A stretch of 64,000 bases of DNA, from assembly GCF_045038405.1 (NCBI RefSeq), contig NZ_CP173660.1, positions 310,001-374,000 on the forward strand, read 5' to 3'. The notes below the pieces were generated by a model. It did not search any database, was not told the DNA's origin, and saw only the letters and a program-made list of their open reading frames with translations. Shown one piece after another: positions 16,928 to 25,087 of the stretch; the first letter of the stretch is position 1, and every line of letters starts with the position of its first letter. Both the position numbers and the translations under genes were made by a program. The stretch is from Sellimonas caecigallum. Its GTDB lineage: Bacteria; Bacillota; Clostridia; Lachnospirales; Lachnospiraceae.

Positions 16928-17827
16928 TCATCTGTCTCCAACTACTTTCCGGACTGCCGATAACAACCTTTTTACTTTTTTGGATGGCTCGTTCGCGTAC
17001 AAAAGTCCAAATGGGATTTCATATTTCCATTTTACTGGAAGAATCTTTATAAGCGGATGTACACTTTCCCAATTTGGGATTGCCAAAAGGATATCGTCGC
17101 TGTTTTCACAACGGTTGAAAATCTCAGTATCGTAAAATTCAAAATCGATTACCTGAATTTCCGGATGATTCTTCCAAAGATCATCGCGCAGTATGTCCAC
17201 ATACTTGCTCCATCCCCTGCGTATCAAAAGCAGATTCTCCCCGTGCAGATCTTCCAGTGTCAGGCTTTCCTTCTCTGCCAGTCTGTGATGAAGTGACACC
17301 CCACAACAAAAAGGTTCCTTGGATATCTCTATACCGCTGCATTTTCTCAGATTCAGCATCGCATCATCAAAGATTCCTGCGACCACATCGATATTTTGGC
17401 CAAGATTGGCCAGTATCTCCCTTGCATTTTCCGGAGTATTTTCAAAAGGAATCAACTTGAATTTTAGCTCCGGGCAATATTTCTGAATTTTAGGCCACAA
17501 TGTCATAAATACCTGCGGCGGTGTCATTGGAGAAGCGCCTATGCGAATCACTTCCTCCGTATCATTCATCGCACTTTCCGCCCTTTCCATGGATTCCTTA
17601 CAGTACTGGATGACGTATTTTGCATCTTTGTAAAGGGATTTTCCGGCTTTTGTCACAATCAGCCCCCGGTGTGTCCGCTCAAACAGCTGCAGGTTCAGGC
17701 TGTCTTCCAGAGAATTGATCTGCTTGATTACTGCCGGAGAAGTAATATACAGTTTTTCTGCAGCTTTGCTGAAGCTGCCAGAATCCACGACACATATAAA
17801 AGTTTCCAGTTGGGGATTATACATCAT
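16928..17827 (-). CDS. LysR-family transcriptional regulator
   Basis: The 299-residue protein has the LysR helix-turn-helix at residues about 5-60 (FICVVDSGSFSKAAEKLYIT then LFERTHRGLIVTKAG) and a periplasmic-binding-like effector domain. AGGAG lies 10 nt before the first of two adjacent ATG codons. It sits between the two redox modules and is a candidate regulator of either, but it is not divergent from any of their operons, and its ligand is unknown. Confidence 0.92.
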   Translation of the reverse strand: MMYNPQLETFICVVDSGSFSKAAEKLYITSPAVIKQINSLEDSLNLQLFERTHRGLIVTKAGKSLYKDAKYVIQYCKESMERAESAMNDTEEVIRIGASPMTPPQVFMTLWPKIQKYCPELKFKLIPFENTPENAREILANLGQNIDVVAGIFDDAMLNLRKCSGIEISKEPFCCGVSLHHRLAEKESLTLEDLHGENLLLIRRGWSKYVDILRDDLWKNHPEIQVIDFEFYDTEIFNRCENSDDILLAIPNWESVHPLIKILPVKWKYEIPFGLLYANEPSKKVKRLLSAVRKVVGDR

Positions 17828-17979
17828 ACGGGCATCTCTCCTTCATATCTGTCTCTTCTCATCATCCGCCCCACATCACTTTTTCATTTTTATTATATCT
17901 GCGGCTTTTTCCTGCGTCAAGGCTGCCTCACTGATAATTCCGGGAAGAATTGTCGTCTATTTTCCAATTCCTCTTCTGT

Positions 17980-18045
17980 TTATGCCCGCGGTTTCAATGG
18001 TCCGTAAAAATAGCTGGAAGTTGCACCGCCGTCAACCAAAATAAG
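17980..18045 (-). pseudogene. C-terminal remnant of a short-chain dehydrogenase/reductase
   Basis: A short frame with no start codon encodes VDGGATSSYFYGPLKPRA and then stops. This matches the usual C-terminal end of classical SDR oxidoreductases (vDGGaTss.FyG). Everything upstream is missing and is replaced by a terminator (18056-18100). It fits the pattern of deletion remnants in this neighbourhood. Confidence 0.5.
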
Positions 18046-18055
18046 AAAAACTTAT

Positions 18056-18100
18056 GTGAAAAGACCGCATTGTCTTCTTGACAAATACGGTCTTTTCTTA
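18056..18100 (-). terminator. Long hairpin terminator
   Basis: AAAAGACCGCATTGTC (18059-18074) pairs with GACAAATACGGTCTTTT (18080-18096) with small mismatches, and a T-run follows the stem on both strands. It closes the second redox module on the minus strand. Confidence 0.8.
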
Positions 18101-18124
18101 GCAGAATATTTTTACAGTAAAATC

Positions 18125-18614
18125 CTAATTGTTTCTGATAGCTTTACAGAAATAATGTCCGATAAACACAAACATCCCCATTGCTGCCATGTAATCAAAG
18201 AGAAAGAAGATTACCGGTTCTGAATAATCGAAGAATACAAAATGAACCTGCATCAGCATATAACTTCCAATATCTCTTTTGATAAAAGCATACAATCCAT
18301 AAGCTGCAATCGCCGCTCCTGCCGTCTGCACAATCCGGTGCCGCACTCGGGATGATCCCGGAAATATTTTCCCCGCCATCCCCATCATCCCTCTCAAGTG
18401 GATTCCCAGATGTAAGGACATCAGCACAAAGTCCCAATAAGCGCAGGTCATATGGGCGATTCAGGATATGGTGAAGGATAAAGAGCAGAAACATGCCCAC
18501 TCCGATCCACTCGTGCAGCCCATCTCCGATCATTTCATAAGGCATGAGAAACAAAAGTGCTGCAGTCAGAAGTATATCTGTCAAAATTTTCAGTTTTTGT
18601 ATCTTTGTAAACAC
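18125..18614 (-). pseudogene. DUF4405-type membrane protein broken by an internal deletion
   Basis: The first frame, from a GTG at 18614, encodes two membrane helices ending HEWIGVGMFLLFILHHILNR. The second frame, ending at 18125, continues with CAYWDFVLMSLHLGIHLRG and YGLYAFIKRDIGSYML. Intact DUF4405 proteins join these segments through about 50 more residues in a single frame. The junction near 18450 is therefore an internal deletion whose length is not a multiple of three. The family is a small membrane protein with cytochrome b561-like histidines. I infer that it is non-functional. Confidence 0.75.
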
Positions 18615-18629
18615 TCTATTGCCCCTTTC

Positions 18630-19581
18630 TTACTCTCCTGTATTCCTTTCCCAAAAATCAGCTGCACGATCAATCCATCCTTCTGCAGCGGTACCTTCTC
18701 CCAAACCGAATCCATGGCGCAATCCCGTCACTGGTACCTACACAGGCATAAGTGGGCGGTTCATTTCCTGTAACATCAGACAGTCCTGTATACTGCATGA
18801 TAACCGCAGCCGGTGCAGGGTACTCATCTTCTCCAAAAGCCGATGTTCCATAAGAACCGAGCCAGGCAGCCATACGTGCTCCTGCCGATCCTCCCCACAG
18901 GGAATAGTCCTCAGTATCAATCTGAAGTTCCTCCCTATTTTCATGCAGGAATGCAATTGCTCTTGCCAGATCCTCACACGCGGTCTGGGCACCAGGACGG
19001 TAAATCAGAGCAAACGCATTGTAACCCATTTTGGACAGCTCCAACGCCTGAGGAAAACTGTCATGCATAGCTGCAACATAGGAAAATCCGCCGCCCGCAT
19101 TGACGATCGCCGTCTTTGCTCCAGGCTCCCCCCGGAAGAAAAACAATCCTGTATCTTCTTTTGCCGGGTCTTCTTCTTTTTCTTCCTCGGTATAGATGTC
19201 ATAAAAAATCTTTTCTCCTGAAGACGCGTGGTCTTTCAGATAGTTTGCAATCTCCACAGTCCGATCCGGATTCACATTGTTGTACCAGATTAGGATTTCT
19301 TCTACATCCTGGAGTCTGAGATCCTCATCGATCGCCCGATCCACTGGAAAAATCAGCCTGCCATAGCCATCAAACGCCGGATCACTGATGACATCTGCGA
19401 CCTTTGTATCCAGCGTGTAAGCACTGCCGTTTCCAACAGTACTCCCTCCTTGTCCGCTTTCTTCCCTTGAATTCCTGTCTTCTTTTCTGCTGCATCCTGA
19501 AAATACCAAACAAGAAACGACGGTCAGGATCAAAAATTCCTGAAACTTTTTATTTCTCATCGCATATCTGAACATTTTCAT
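18630..19581 (-). pseudogene. Alpha/beta hydrolase lipoprotein broken by a 3' internal deletion
   Basis: The main frame has a lipoprotein signal (CLVFSGC), oxyanion region VNAGGGFSYVA, nucleophile elbow WGGSAGARMAAW and the acid motif CVGTSDGIA, then runs out of frame and stops at 18670. The expected C-terminal homology, HGFGLGEGTAAEGWIDRAAD, is present in another frame ending at 18630. The join lies around 18710-18715, with roughly 35-40 residues missing by comparison with the family. The catalytic Ser, Asp and His codons all survive, but in two frames. Confidence 0.78.
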
Positions 19582-19616
19582 AGCGTCTGGCCTTCTTTTT
19601 GAGGATATTTATCTGT

Positions 19617-20615
19617 TTACTTTTTTATCTTGGATCCGCCAAATACTTCTGACATTGGAACAGACTCCAGCATATTGTCCAGCTCTTTTACTTCCTGTTC
19701 TGTCAGTTCGACATCTGCCGCCTGCGCATTTTCGATGAGTCGTCCATATTTCCGAGTTCCTGGGATCGGCACGATCCACGGTTTTTTTGCCATCATCCAG
19801 GCCAGCGATATCTGTGCAGGCGTTGCGTTCTTTCTGTCTGCCATCCCTTTCAGATAGCGGAGCATTTCCTCATTTTTATCTATGGCTTCCGGAGTGAACT
19901 GCGGCATTACACTTCGATAATCCGTGCCTTTCTCAAACTTTGATTCTTTATTGTATTGAGCGCTCAGAAAACCGTTCGCCAACGGAGAGAACGCCACAAA
20001 ACCAATCTGAAGCTCTTCCAGAACCGGAAATATCGCTTCATAGTCGCGGTACATCATGGAATATCTGTTCTGCACAGCTGTTACCGGGCAGACTGCATGA
20101 GCACGTCTCAACGTATGTTCATCCGCTTCTGAAATTCCGAAATGGGTAATCTTACCTGCATCAATCAACTCTTTCATCGCCCCTGCAGCCTCTTCTACAG
20201 GCACTTTTGGATCAATCCGGTGGATATAATACAGATCGAGATGATCTGTCTGAAGCCTCCTTAGAGAACCATCGACCGATGCTTTGATCGTCTCCGGTCT
20301 GCCGTCCGGTATCAGAGGTTTATTGACTTCTGAAGAACTCTCGTCAAACCGGATCCCACACTTGGATGCCAAAACAATCCTGTTCCGATATGGTTTCAAT
20401 GCTTCCCCAAGAAGTTCCTCGTTGTCATGTGGATTCTCACAAGTTCCGTAAAGCTCCGCCGTGTCAAAAAAGGTATACCCTTTCTCGACAGCCTTACAAA
20501 GCAGTTCTGTCATTTCTTTTTTATCCGCCGCCGGTCCATAGGCATGGCTCATCCCCATACATCCAAGTCCGATGGCAGATACTTCCAGATCTTTTCCCAA
20601 TACGCGTGTTTTCAT
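19617..20615 (-). CDS. Aldo/keto reductase
   Basis: The 332-residue protein starts MKTRVLGKDLEVSAIGLGCMGM, typical of AKR13-like reductases. It shows FFDTAELYG with the catalytic Tyr, LDLYYIHRID, FGISEADEHTLRR and the cofactor motif VPIPGTRKYGRLIENAQA. It should reduce aldehydes or ketones with NADPH. GGGAGGT precedes the start by a suitable distance. It appears to be the only intact gene of the second module and lies 18 bp after a flavodoxin tail. Confidence 0.93.
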   Translation of the reverse strand: MKTRVLGKDLEVSAIGLGCMGMSHAYGPAADKKEMTELLCKAVEKGYTFFDTAELYGTCENPHDNEELLGEALKPYRNRIVLASKCGIRFDESSSEVNKPLIPDGRPETIKASVDGSLRRLQTDHLDLYYIHRIDPKVPVEEAAGAMKELIDAGKITHFGISEADEHTLRRAHAVCPVTAVQNRYSMMYRDYEAIFPVLEELQIGFVAFSPLANGFLSAQYNKESKFEKGTDYRSVMPQFTPEAIDKNEEMLRYLKGMADRKNATPAQISLAWMMAKKPWIVPIPGTRKYGRLIENAQAADVELTEQEVKELDNMLESVPMSEVFGGSKIKK

Positions 20616-20633
20616 CTTCTTCTACCTCCCAAT

Positions 20634-20759
20634 TTAGAATTCTAATCCTTCTGCCCAGGAACGCACCTTATTTTCTGCGTCTGTCACATCATTTCTGGAA
20701 ATATTTAATCCCTCTTCGCTGACATCAGCGTCCGGCTGAACGTCTGCGATCGATTTCAT
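20634..20759 (-). pseudogene. C-terminal remnant of a flavodoxin
   Basis: The 41-codon frame starts at an ATG and encodes DVSEEGLNISRNDVTDAENKV and WAEGLEF, the typical C-terminal end of bacterial flavodoxins of the type found at 12257-12925. The FMN-binding N-terminal part is absent. It is joined directly to leader element E2, as if a deletion fused the operon start to the last 40 codons. Confidence 0.6.
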
Positions 20760-20818
20760 TATAAGAAAAACGAGCCTTCCATAGAAGACTCGTTTCGTTT
20801 TGCAGTATAAACCTTTTC
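20752..20818 (-). promoter_or_regulatory. Leader element E2 (TATACT box plus hairpin) before the second module
   Basis: On the minus strand: AGGTTTATACTG, a short spacer, AACGAGTCTTC-TATG-GAAGGCTCGTT, TTTC and TTATAAT. The layout and most bases match E1 at 15933-15998. Stem differences are partly compensated (T-G and C-G exchanges), which suggests that the hairpin is maintained. Confidence 0.5.
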
Positions 20819-20836
20819 GTAAATAGTGTGCTTTTT

Positions 20837-21265
20837 CTATATTGTCTTTTTCCAGAACATTGTATATTCGGTTTCTCCTGTGGCTTCATCAACTGCTTCT
20901 GACAGTATAGAAAAGCCCTCTCTGAGATAAAATGCCACTGCCCGTGTATTTTTCTGATACACGCTCAGTGAAAGAGTATCATGTTTTTGCTTTGCAGATA
21001 TCAAAAGCTGCTTGCCAATTCCACAGGAACGACAGTTTTTATCCACGAAAATTCCAGCGATATATTCGTTTACCATACCGATAAATCCCTGTATTTTCCC
21101 ATCTGTATCGCAAACAAAAACTTTTGCCTTCAACAAATCTTCCTGTACCTCTGCAAAATGGGACCGCCAGTATTCTTTTGGTATAAAAGAGTGTGCGTCC
21201 TCATTTCCTGCAAGCCATAGCTTCATAACCTGTTCTGTATCTGATGTATGAAATTCTCGAATCAT
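20837..21265 (-). CDS. GNAT family N-acetyltransferase
   Basis: This 142-residue protein covers a single GNAT domain: MIREFHTSDTEQVMKLWL at the N-terminus, the acetyl-CoA loop VDKNCRSCGIGKQLL near residue 75, and SVYQKNTRAVAFYLREGF near 105. The start is placed at MIREF behind AGGAGG. The ATG overlaps the stop of the broken MFS gene (ATGA), so it was once co-translated with that exporter. The substrate is unknown. Confidence 0.9.
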   Translation of the reverse strand: MIREFHTSDTEQVMKLWLAGNEDAHSFIPKEYWRSHFAEVQEDLLKAKVFVCDTDGKIQGFIGMVNEYIAGIFVDKNCRSCGIGKQLLISAKQKHDTLSLSVYQKNTRAVAFYLREGFSILSEAVDEATGETEYTMFWKKTI

Positions 21266-21791
21266 CTTTCTTTCCTCCTGTGTTTTGCCGCATATCGAAT
21301 TAAAACAAGGGCGGTAAGCGTAATCATACATAGTCCGGAAATGAAAAACCAGACATTCACACCCACTTTTTCTGCGATCGGACTGCTGAAAAGTAACCCA
21401 ATGGGCATTGTGACGGAAGAAATCAAAGTAAGTACCGAAAATGCCCGCCCCATTTTTTCAGGGGCAACTGTTCCCTGTATATAAGCAGTCAGCGGAATGG
21501 TATGAACATTTCCAGAAGCACCTAAACAGATACAGCTTGCCGCAAAGAAAAGCCATCCAATATAAGTCGGTGGTATTACACCGCAGATAAGTGACGTAAC
21601 ACCCATTCCAAATAAACCGATAAAAGAAAATAGGCGACAACCCCTGATATTCCAAGCATTAAAGGCGAAGATGTTTTTTCAGCAAGCCACCAAATCAATG
21701 CAAACTGAACACCGTGACTTCCCAACATGGAAATTGCCTGTCCCAATGCAACAGTGATAAACTGTGATTTCCACTTTTGTATTTTTTCCAT
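21262..21791 (-). pseudogene. MFS drug exporter (Mef-like) with large internal deletion
   Basis: The N-terminal frame (WKSQFITVALGQAISMLGSH, ALIWWLAEKTSSPLMLG) covers the first one to two helices. The C-terminal frame (IQGTVAPEKMGRAFSVLTL and onward to RYAAKHRRKER) covers the last three. About 200 residues of a normal 400-residue MFS_3 exporter are absent, and the halves are in different frames; the junction is near 21600-21630. Promoter, operators, leader ORF and ribosome site upstream are intact. The gene surely no longer makes an exporter. Confidence 0.82.
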
Positions 21792-21832
21792 ATTAAATTG
21801 TCCTCTCATTTTCAAAATGTTTTTTCAAATAA

Positions 21833-21859
21833 GGGACAATATCAAGTACGATAAGTCCC
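21833..21859 (-). promoter_or_regulatory. Hairpin directly after the MFS leader ORF
   Basis: GGGAC (21859-21855) pairs with GTCCC (21837-21833) around a 17-nt loop that may pair further. The stem begins one base after the leader stop codon and lies 41 bp before the MFS start. It is followed by TTATTTG, a weak terminator tail. Confidence 0.45.
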
Positions 21860-21880
21860 CTAGCATGCTGCTGCCAACAT
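21860..21880 (-). CDS. Six-residue leader peptide MLAAAC
   Basis: ATG TTG GCA GCA GCA TGC TAG is preceded by a very strong ribosome site, AGGGAGGTGG, 4 nt upstream. The stop abuts a hairpin. This is the architecture of leader peptides that control inducible antibiotic-resistance genes. Neither the peptide nor stalling can be shown from sequence alone. Confidence 0.5.
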   Translation of the reverse strand: MLAAAC

Positions 21881-21945
21881 CAAGCCACCTCCCTTAAAAT
21901 AGGTATGTTGTCTTTTTTCAATCGGTGTATATCTTTACTATCCTG

Positions 21946-21993
21946 TCCGATTTCGTACATTATTCATTATATCCGATTTCGTACATAAGTCAA
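21946..21993 (-). promoter_or_regulatory. Promoter with two direct-repeat operators for the MFS/GNAT operon
   Basis: On the minus strand TTGACT (21993-21988), 16 bp, TATAAT (21971-21966). The 15-bp word ATGTACGAAATCGGA occurs in the spacer (21986-21972) and again just after the -10 (21960-21946), 26 bp apart. Repressor binding at both would block initiation. A TetR-type repressor is likely by analogy, but none is encoded nearby. Confidence 0.65.
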
Positions 21994-22055
21994 TAGTTTT
22001 TTTATTGGAATAGTGTTGGTTACTGTTTATCCTCCTTTTATCTCAAAAATCCCAT

Positions 22056-22727
22056 CTACAGCCCTTTGCTTACGATGGCTCCGGCAGGGCAATTCACATA
22101 GCAGTTTCCGCATTCATCACAGCGATTTCCCCTGATACGATAAGGTGTTCCCGACACTATCGCGTCAAAAGAACAGACAGTCTGGCATTTCCCGCATCCA
22201 ATACATTTGTCTGTAATTGTAAGACCTGCCGGCTCCACTTCCATTCCCCCGTAGGAAAACCGTTCCCTTTCCAATTTATGATCCCGATGTTCTTTTCCAT
22301 AATCAAAATCATAACATTCGCCTTTTGCACGATAAATAAGAAAAATTCTTGTAGCTGGATACTTTTTTATATCGTATACTGCCACATTAAAGTCACGGTT
22401 ATGTGCAGCTTTCTCCTCTACTTCTTTCATAGAAAGCTCACGGACATCGCCGGTAAGGCGCACAGAATATCCAGGGACAAAAGAAGGAAGATTATTCTCA
22501 TCATGCATTACCTGGCTATTCGGATACATGCCGCAAACCGTAATATTTCCGGCTTCTTTTACCTGCTTATAAAAAGGCTTTACTATCATTGTCCGGAAGT
22601 AAATTCCATCCTCATCCCATGCGAAAAAATGTGCGATTCTGGATTCTGCTCTGCCATCATGTATTGTTGAAAATGTTGTACATCCGATTTTGTCAAATTT
22701 TTCATAAATTTCTTTAATTGTCATCAT
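22056..22727 (-). CDS. PNPOx-like flavin domain fused to a 2[4Fe-4S] ferredoxin
   Basis: The 223-residue protein has an N-terminal pyridoxamine-5'-phosphate-oxidase-like split-barrel domain (residues about 1-150, with IAHFFAWDEDGIYFRT) and a C-terminal ferredoxin with CIGCGKCQTVC and CDECGNCYVNCP. It should bind a flavin and two [4Fe-4S] clusters and move electrons in the cytoplasm. Its ATG overlaps the ATPase stop by 4 bp, making it the last gene of the macrodomain-sirtuin-ABC run. Confidence 0.88.
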   Translation of the reverse strand: MMTIKEIYEKFDKIGCTTFSTIHDGRAESRIAHFFAWDEDGIYFRTMIVKPFYKQVKEAGNITVCGMYPNSQVMHDENNLPSFVPGYSVRLTGDVRELSMKEVEEKAAHNRDFNVAVYDIKKYPATRIFLIYRAKGECYDFDYGKEHRDHKLERERFSYGGMEVEPAGLTITDKCIGCGKCQTVCSFDAIVSGTPYRIRGNRCDECGNCYVNCPAGAIVSKGL

Positions 22728-23440
22728 AATTTCTCTCCTTCAACGAATTTTTTCAAAAGCTCTGTCTGTGGATCATTCAGACAATCCACAGATCCTTTCT
22801 CTACAATTTTTCCTTTATCCATAAAAAGAATATAATCAGCAAAGTTTTTTAAAAATTTCAGCTCATGGGTTACGAAAATAAATTCTTTTCCGCTGTCTTT
22901 CAGTTCCTGAATCACTCTCAGCACCTCGGCTGTCAGAATTGGATCCAGAGCTGCTGTCGGCTCATCCAGAAATACCAGCTGCGGATCTGTTGCCAATGCT
23001 CTTGCGATAGATGCCCTCTGAGCCTGTCCTCCAGATACGGCATCAGGCTTTTTATCCATCTCCGCTTCCATCCTTACTTTTTTCAGCATGTCTTCTGCCC
23101 GTTTCTCTGCGTCTGCCCTGGACATTTTCTTGATTTTGTTTAATATAAGCACTATATTTTCTTTCACGGACAGATGCGGAAACAAGTTATGTTTCTGGAA
23201 CACATAGCCGATCTCTTTTTGATACTCCTTTATGGACTTTCCGTGGAGCAGCGTCCCGTTAATCCATATCTTTCCTTTCTCCGGCTTTTCCATGCCTGCA
23301 AGAAGCCGGAGAAGTGTGGATTTTCCACATCCGGATTCTCCTATGATCCCCAGAGCGTGTATGTCTTTAAGCTCCAGTGACAGTTCATCCAGAATCTTTC
23401 TGTCATAATACTTGGATACGTGCTCTAATTTAATTTCCAT
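22724..23440 (-). CDS. Polar amino acid ABC transporter, ATP-binding protein
   Basis: The 238-residue ATPase has Walker A GESGCGKST, Q-loop YVFQKHNLFPHLS, signature VSGGQAQRASIARAL and Walker B LVFLDEPTAAL. Sequence and size match GlnQ-type subunits of PAAT importers. It overlaps the permease gene by 11 bp upstream and the flavin/ferredoxin gene by 4 bp downstream. Confidence 0.94.
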   Translation of the reverse strand: MEIKLEHVSKYYDRKILDELSLELKDIHALGIIGESGCGKSTLLRLLAGMEKPEKGKIWINGTLLHGKSIKEYQKEIGYVFQKHNLFPHLSVKENIVLILNKIKKMSRADAEKRAEDMLKKVRMEAEMDKKPDAVSGGQAQRASIARALATDPQLVFLDEPTAALDPILTAEVLRVIQELKDSGKEFIFVTHELKFLKNFADYILFMDKGKIVEKGSVDCLNDPQTELLKKFVEGEKL

Positions 23441-24173
23441 TTTCCAGCCTCCTTCCGATATATTGCGCCAGCACAGACAGTGGTATCGTGATCATCAGAT
23501 ACATCATCCACATTACCAGATATCCTTCTACAGACGCCCAGTTTTTGGAAGAGATAACCGTGAGTACATACGAGATTTCCGGCACGGAAACAATCTTCAA
23601 AAGAGCGGTGCCTTTGATGATTCCTGACAGATGGTTAATAAGAGCCGGCAGCATCGGCTTTACCATCTGCGGAAAGATGATATACAGATATCTCTGTACT
23701 CCTGTAAAATGATACAGGTTCATTACCACGTACTGATCCTGGTCAATTACCGCTGCCGCACTTTCATAAGAGTTCGCCACATACGGCATGGTGTAGAATG
23801 TCATGGCAGCTATTCCCAGTACGAGTTTATTGGATATGCCAAGCATATTTCCAAACACATACACCATCAGAAAAACCATGACAAGCATCGGCGTTCCCAT
23901 GATGATTTCCCGGAATATAACTGCAGCGGCCCGGATAAACTGCACTCTGCTTTTCAGCATCAGATAGAACAGAAAACCCGATACCATGCACAGCACCAAA
24001 GAGATCATGCTGATATACAAAGTCGTCCAGAGTGCTTCCAGAAGCATGGTCTTCTCATCCAAAATCAAATGATATCGCGGGTTATCCGTAGTACAAAGCA
24101 GAACATATACAATCACTGCCGCAAAGATCGCAAAAGCCGCGAAATTCTGGAGCCATTTCGTTTTTGCCCGCAT
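23430..24173 (-). CDS. Polar amino acid ABC transporter, permease
   Basis: The 247-residue membrane protein has the PAAT permease (HisM/GlnP type) fold with TLYISMISLVLCMVSGFLFY and the family segment FREIIMGTPMLVMVFLMVY (related to the usual E-x-x-R-GTPLLVQ). The coupling loop is the ISGIIKGTALLKIVSVPEI stretch. It lies 6 bp after the binding-protein gene. The substrate is unknown. Confidence 0.92.
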   Translation of the reverse strand: MRAKTKWLQNFAAFAIFAAVIVYVLLCTTDNPRYHLILDEKTMLLEALWTTLYISMISLVLCMVSGFLFYLMLKSRVQFIRAAAVIFREIIMGTPMLVMVFLMVYVFGNMLGISNKLVLGIAAMTFYTMPYVANSYESAAAVIDQDQYVVMNLYHFTGVQRYLYIIFPQMVKPMLPALINHLSGIIKGTALLKIVSVPEISYVLTVISSKNWASVEGYLVMWMMYLMITIPLSVLAQYIGRRLENGN

Positions 24174-24179
24174 TTCTCA

Positions 24180-25070
24180 CTACACCTCCGGCACTCCGCC
24201 TTCCGGCGGATAGATTCTGTATTCCAGACCTTTACTCTCATCCTGAAGGTACTCTCCGATAGCTTCATCGTACTTTTCTCCTGCTTCCATGTAAAATCCT
24301 CCATCTTCATACATGGATTTTATGAATGAATTCAGCTGTTCCAGCAGTTCCGTATTTCCCTTCTTTACCGCCATGGCAGACTGGCTGTATTCTTTGATCC
24401 CTTCATACACGATGGTTGTATCCTTGTTAGCTGCGTGATCCCCGAGAATCGTATTCGCTCCCACCAGCACGTCTGCCGTATTCTGATTGATTTCCATCAG
24501 CGCGCTCGCGATTTCTGTCACTTCTTCTACCTCCACGCCGTATGACTGCGGTACAGATACTGATATTGTCCCGGCAAGACCTACAACCCGTTCCCCTTCA
24601 ATACTGAAAAATTCTTCCGGTGTCATATCATTCGTAACATGATTTTTTTCTGCAAAATCCTTATCTACAAGAGCCAGCGTCCTTCCATACAGATACGGTT
24701 CTGAAAAATCTACTTTTTCTTTTCTCTCTTCCTTTATACTCATATCTGAAATGACGACATCTGCTTCTCCCGTCTCAAGAGATGTGATCAGCATGGAAAA
24801 GTCTGTATTCACGATTTCGATGTCTCTGTCCAGGTATTCCCCAAGAGCATACGCGATATCTACCTCAAGTCCTTCTGGATCTCCATTTTCATCAGTCCCG
24901 GTAAATGGAGGGAATTTCAGATCCATGGCAACTTTCAATGGTTCTCTTTCCTGCGGATTCCGGCCGCTCTCCTCAGAAGAGGAGGCACATCCTCCCAACA
25001 CTCCCAGCATCAAAACTGCCGCCATAAGTACTCCTGCTTTTTTCTTCATACTGTTCCATTTCTTTTTCAT
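24180..25070 (-). CDS. Polar amino acid ABC transporter, substrate-binding lipoprotein
   Basis: The 296-residue protein has a lipoprotein signal ending in VLGGC, followed by the SBP_bac_3 domain: LKVAMDLKFPPFTGTDENG, EGLEVDIAYALGEYL and the MSIKEERKEKVDFSEPYLY motif typical of amino-acid binders. It delivers a polar amino acid or related compound to the permease/ATPase pair. AGGAGGAGA precedes ATG. Only 17 nt and no terminator separate it from the sirtuin gene upstream. Confidence 0.93.
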   Translation of the reverse strand: MKKKWNSMKKKAGVLMAAVLMLGVLGGCASSSEESGRNPQEREPLKVAMDLKFPPFTGTDENGDPEGLEVDIAYALGEYLDRDIEIVNTDFSMLITSLETGEADVVISDMSIKEERKEKVDFSEPYLYGRTLALVDKDFAEKNHVTNDMTPEEFFSIEGERVVGLAGTISVSVPQSYGVEVEEVTEIASALMEINQNTADVLVGANTILGDHAANKDTTIVYEGIKEYSQSAMAVKKGNTELLEQLNSFIKSMYEDGGFYMEAGEKYDEAIGEYLQDESKGLEYRIYPPEGGVPEV

Positions 25071-25087
25071 ATGATCTCCTCCTGAAT

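Noticed and set aside
18468..19221. Plus-strand frames over the broken esterase and DUF4405 genes
   Set aside because: They are shadows of the minus-strand pseudogenes, with no ribosome site and no recognisable domain.
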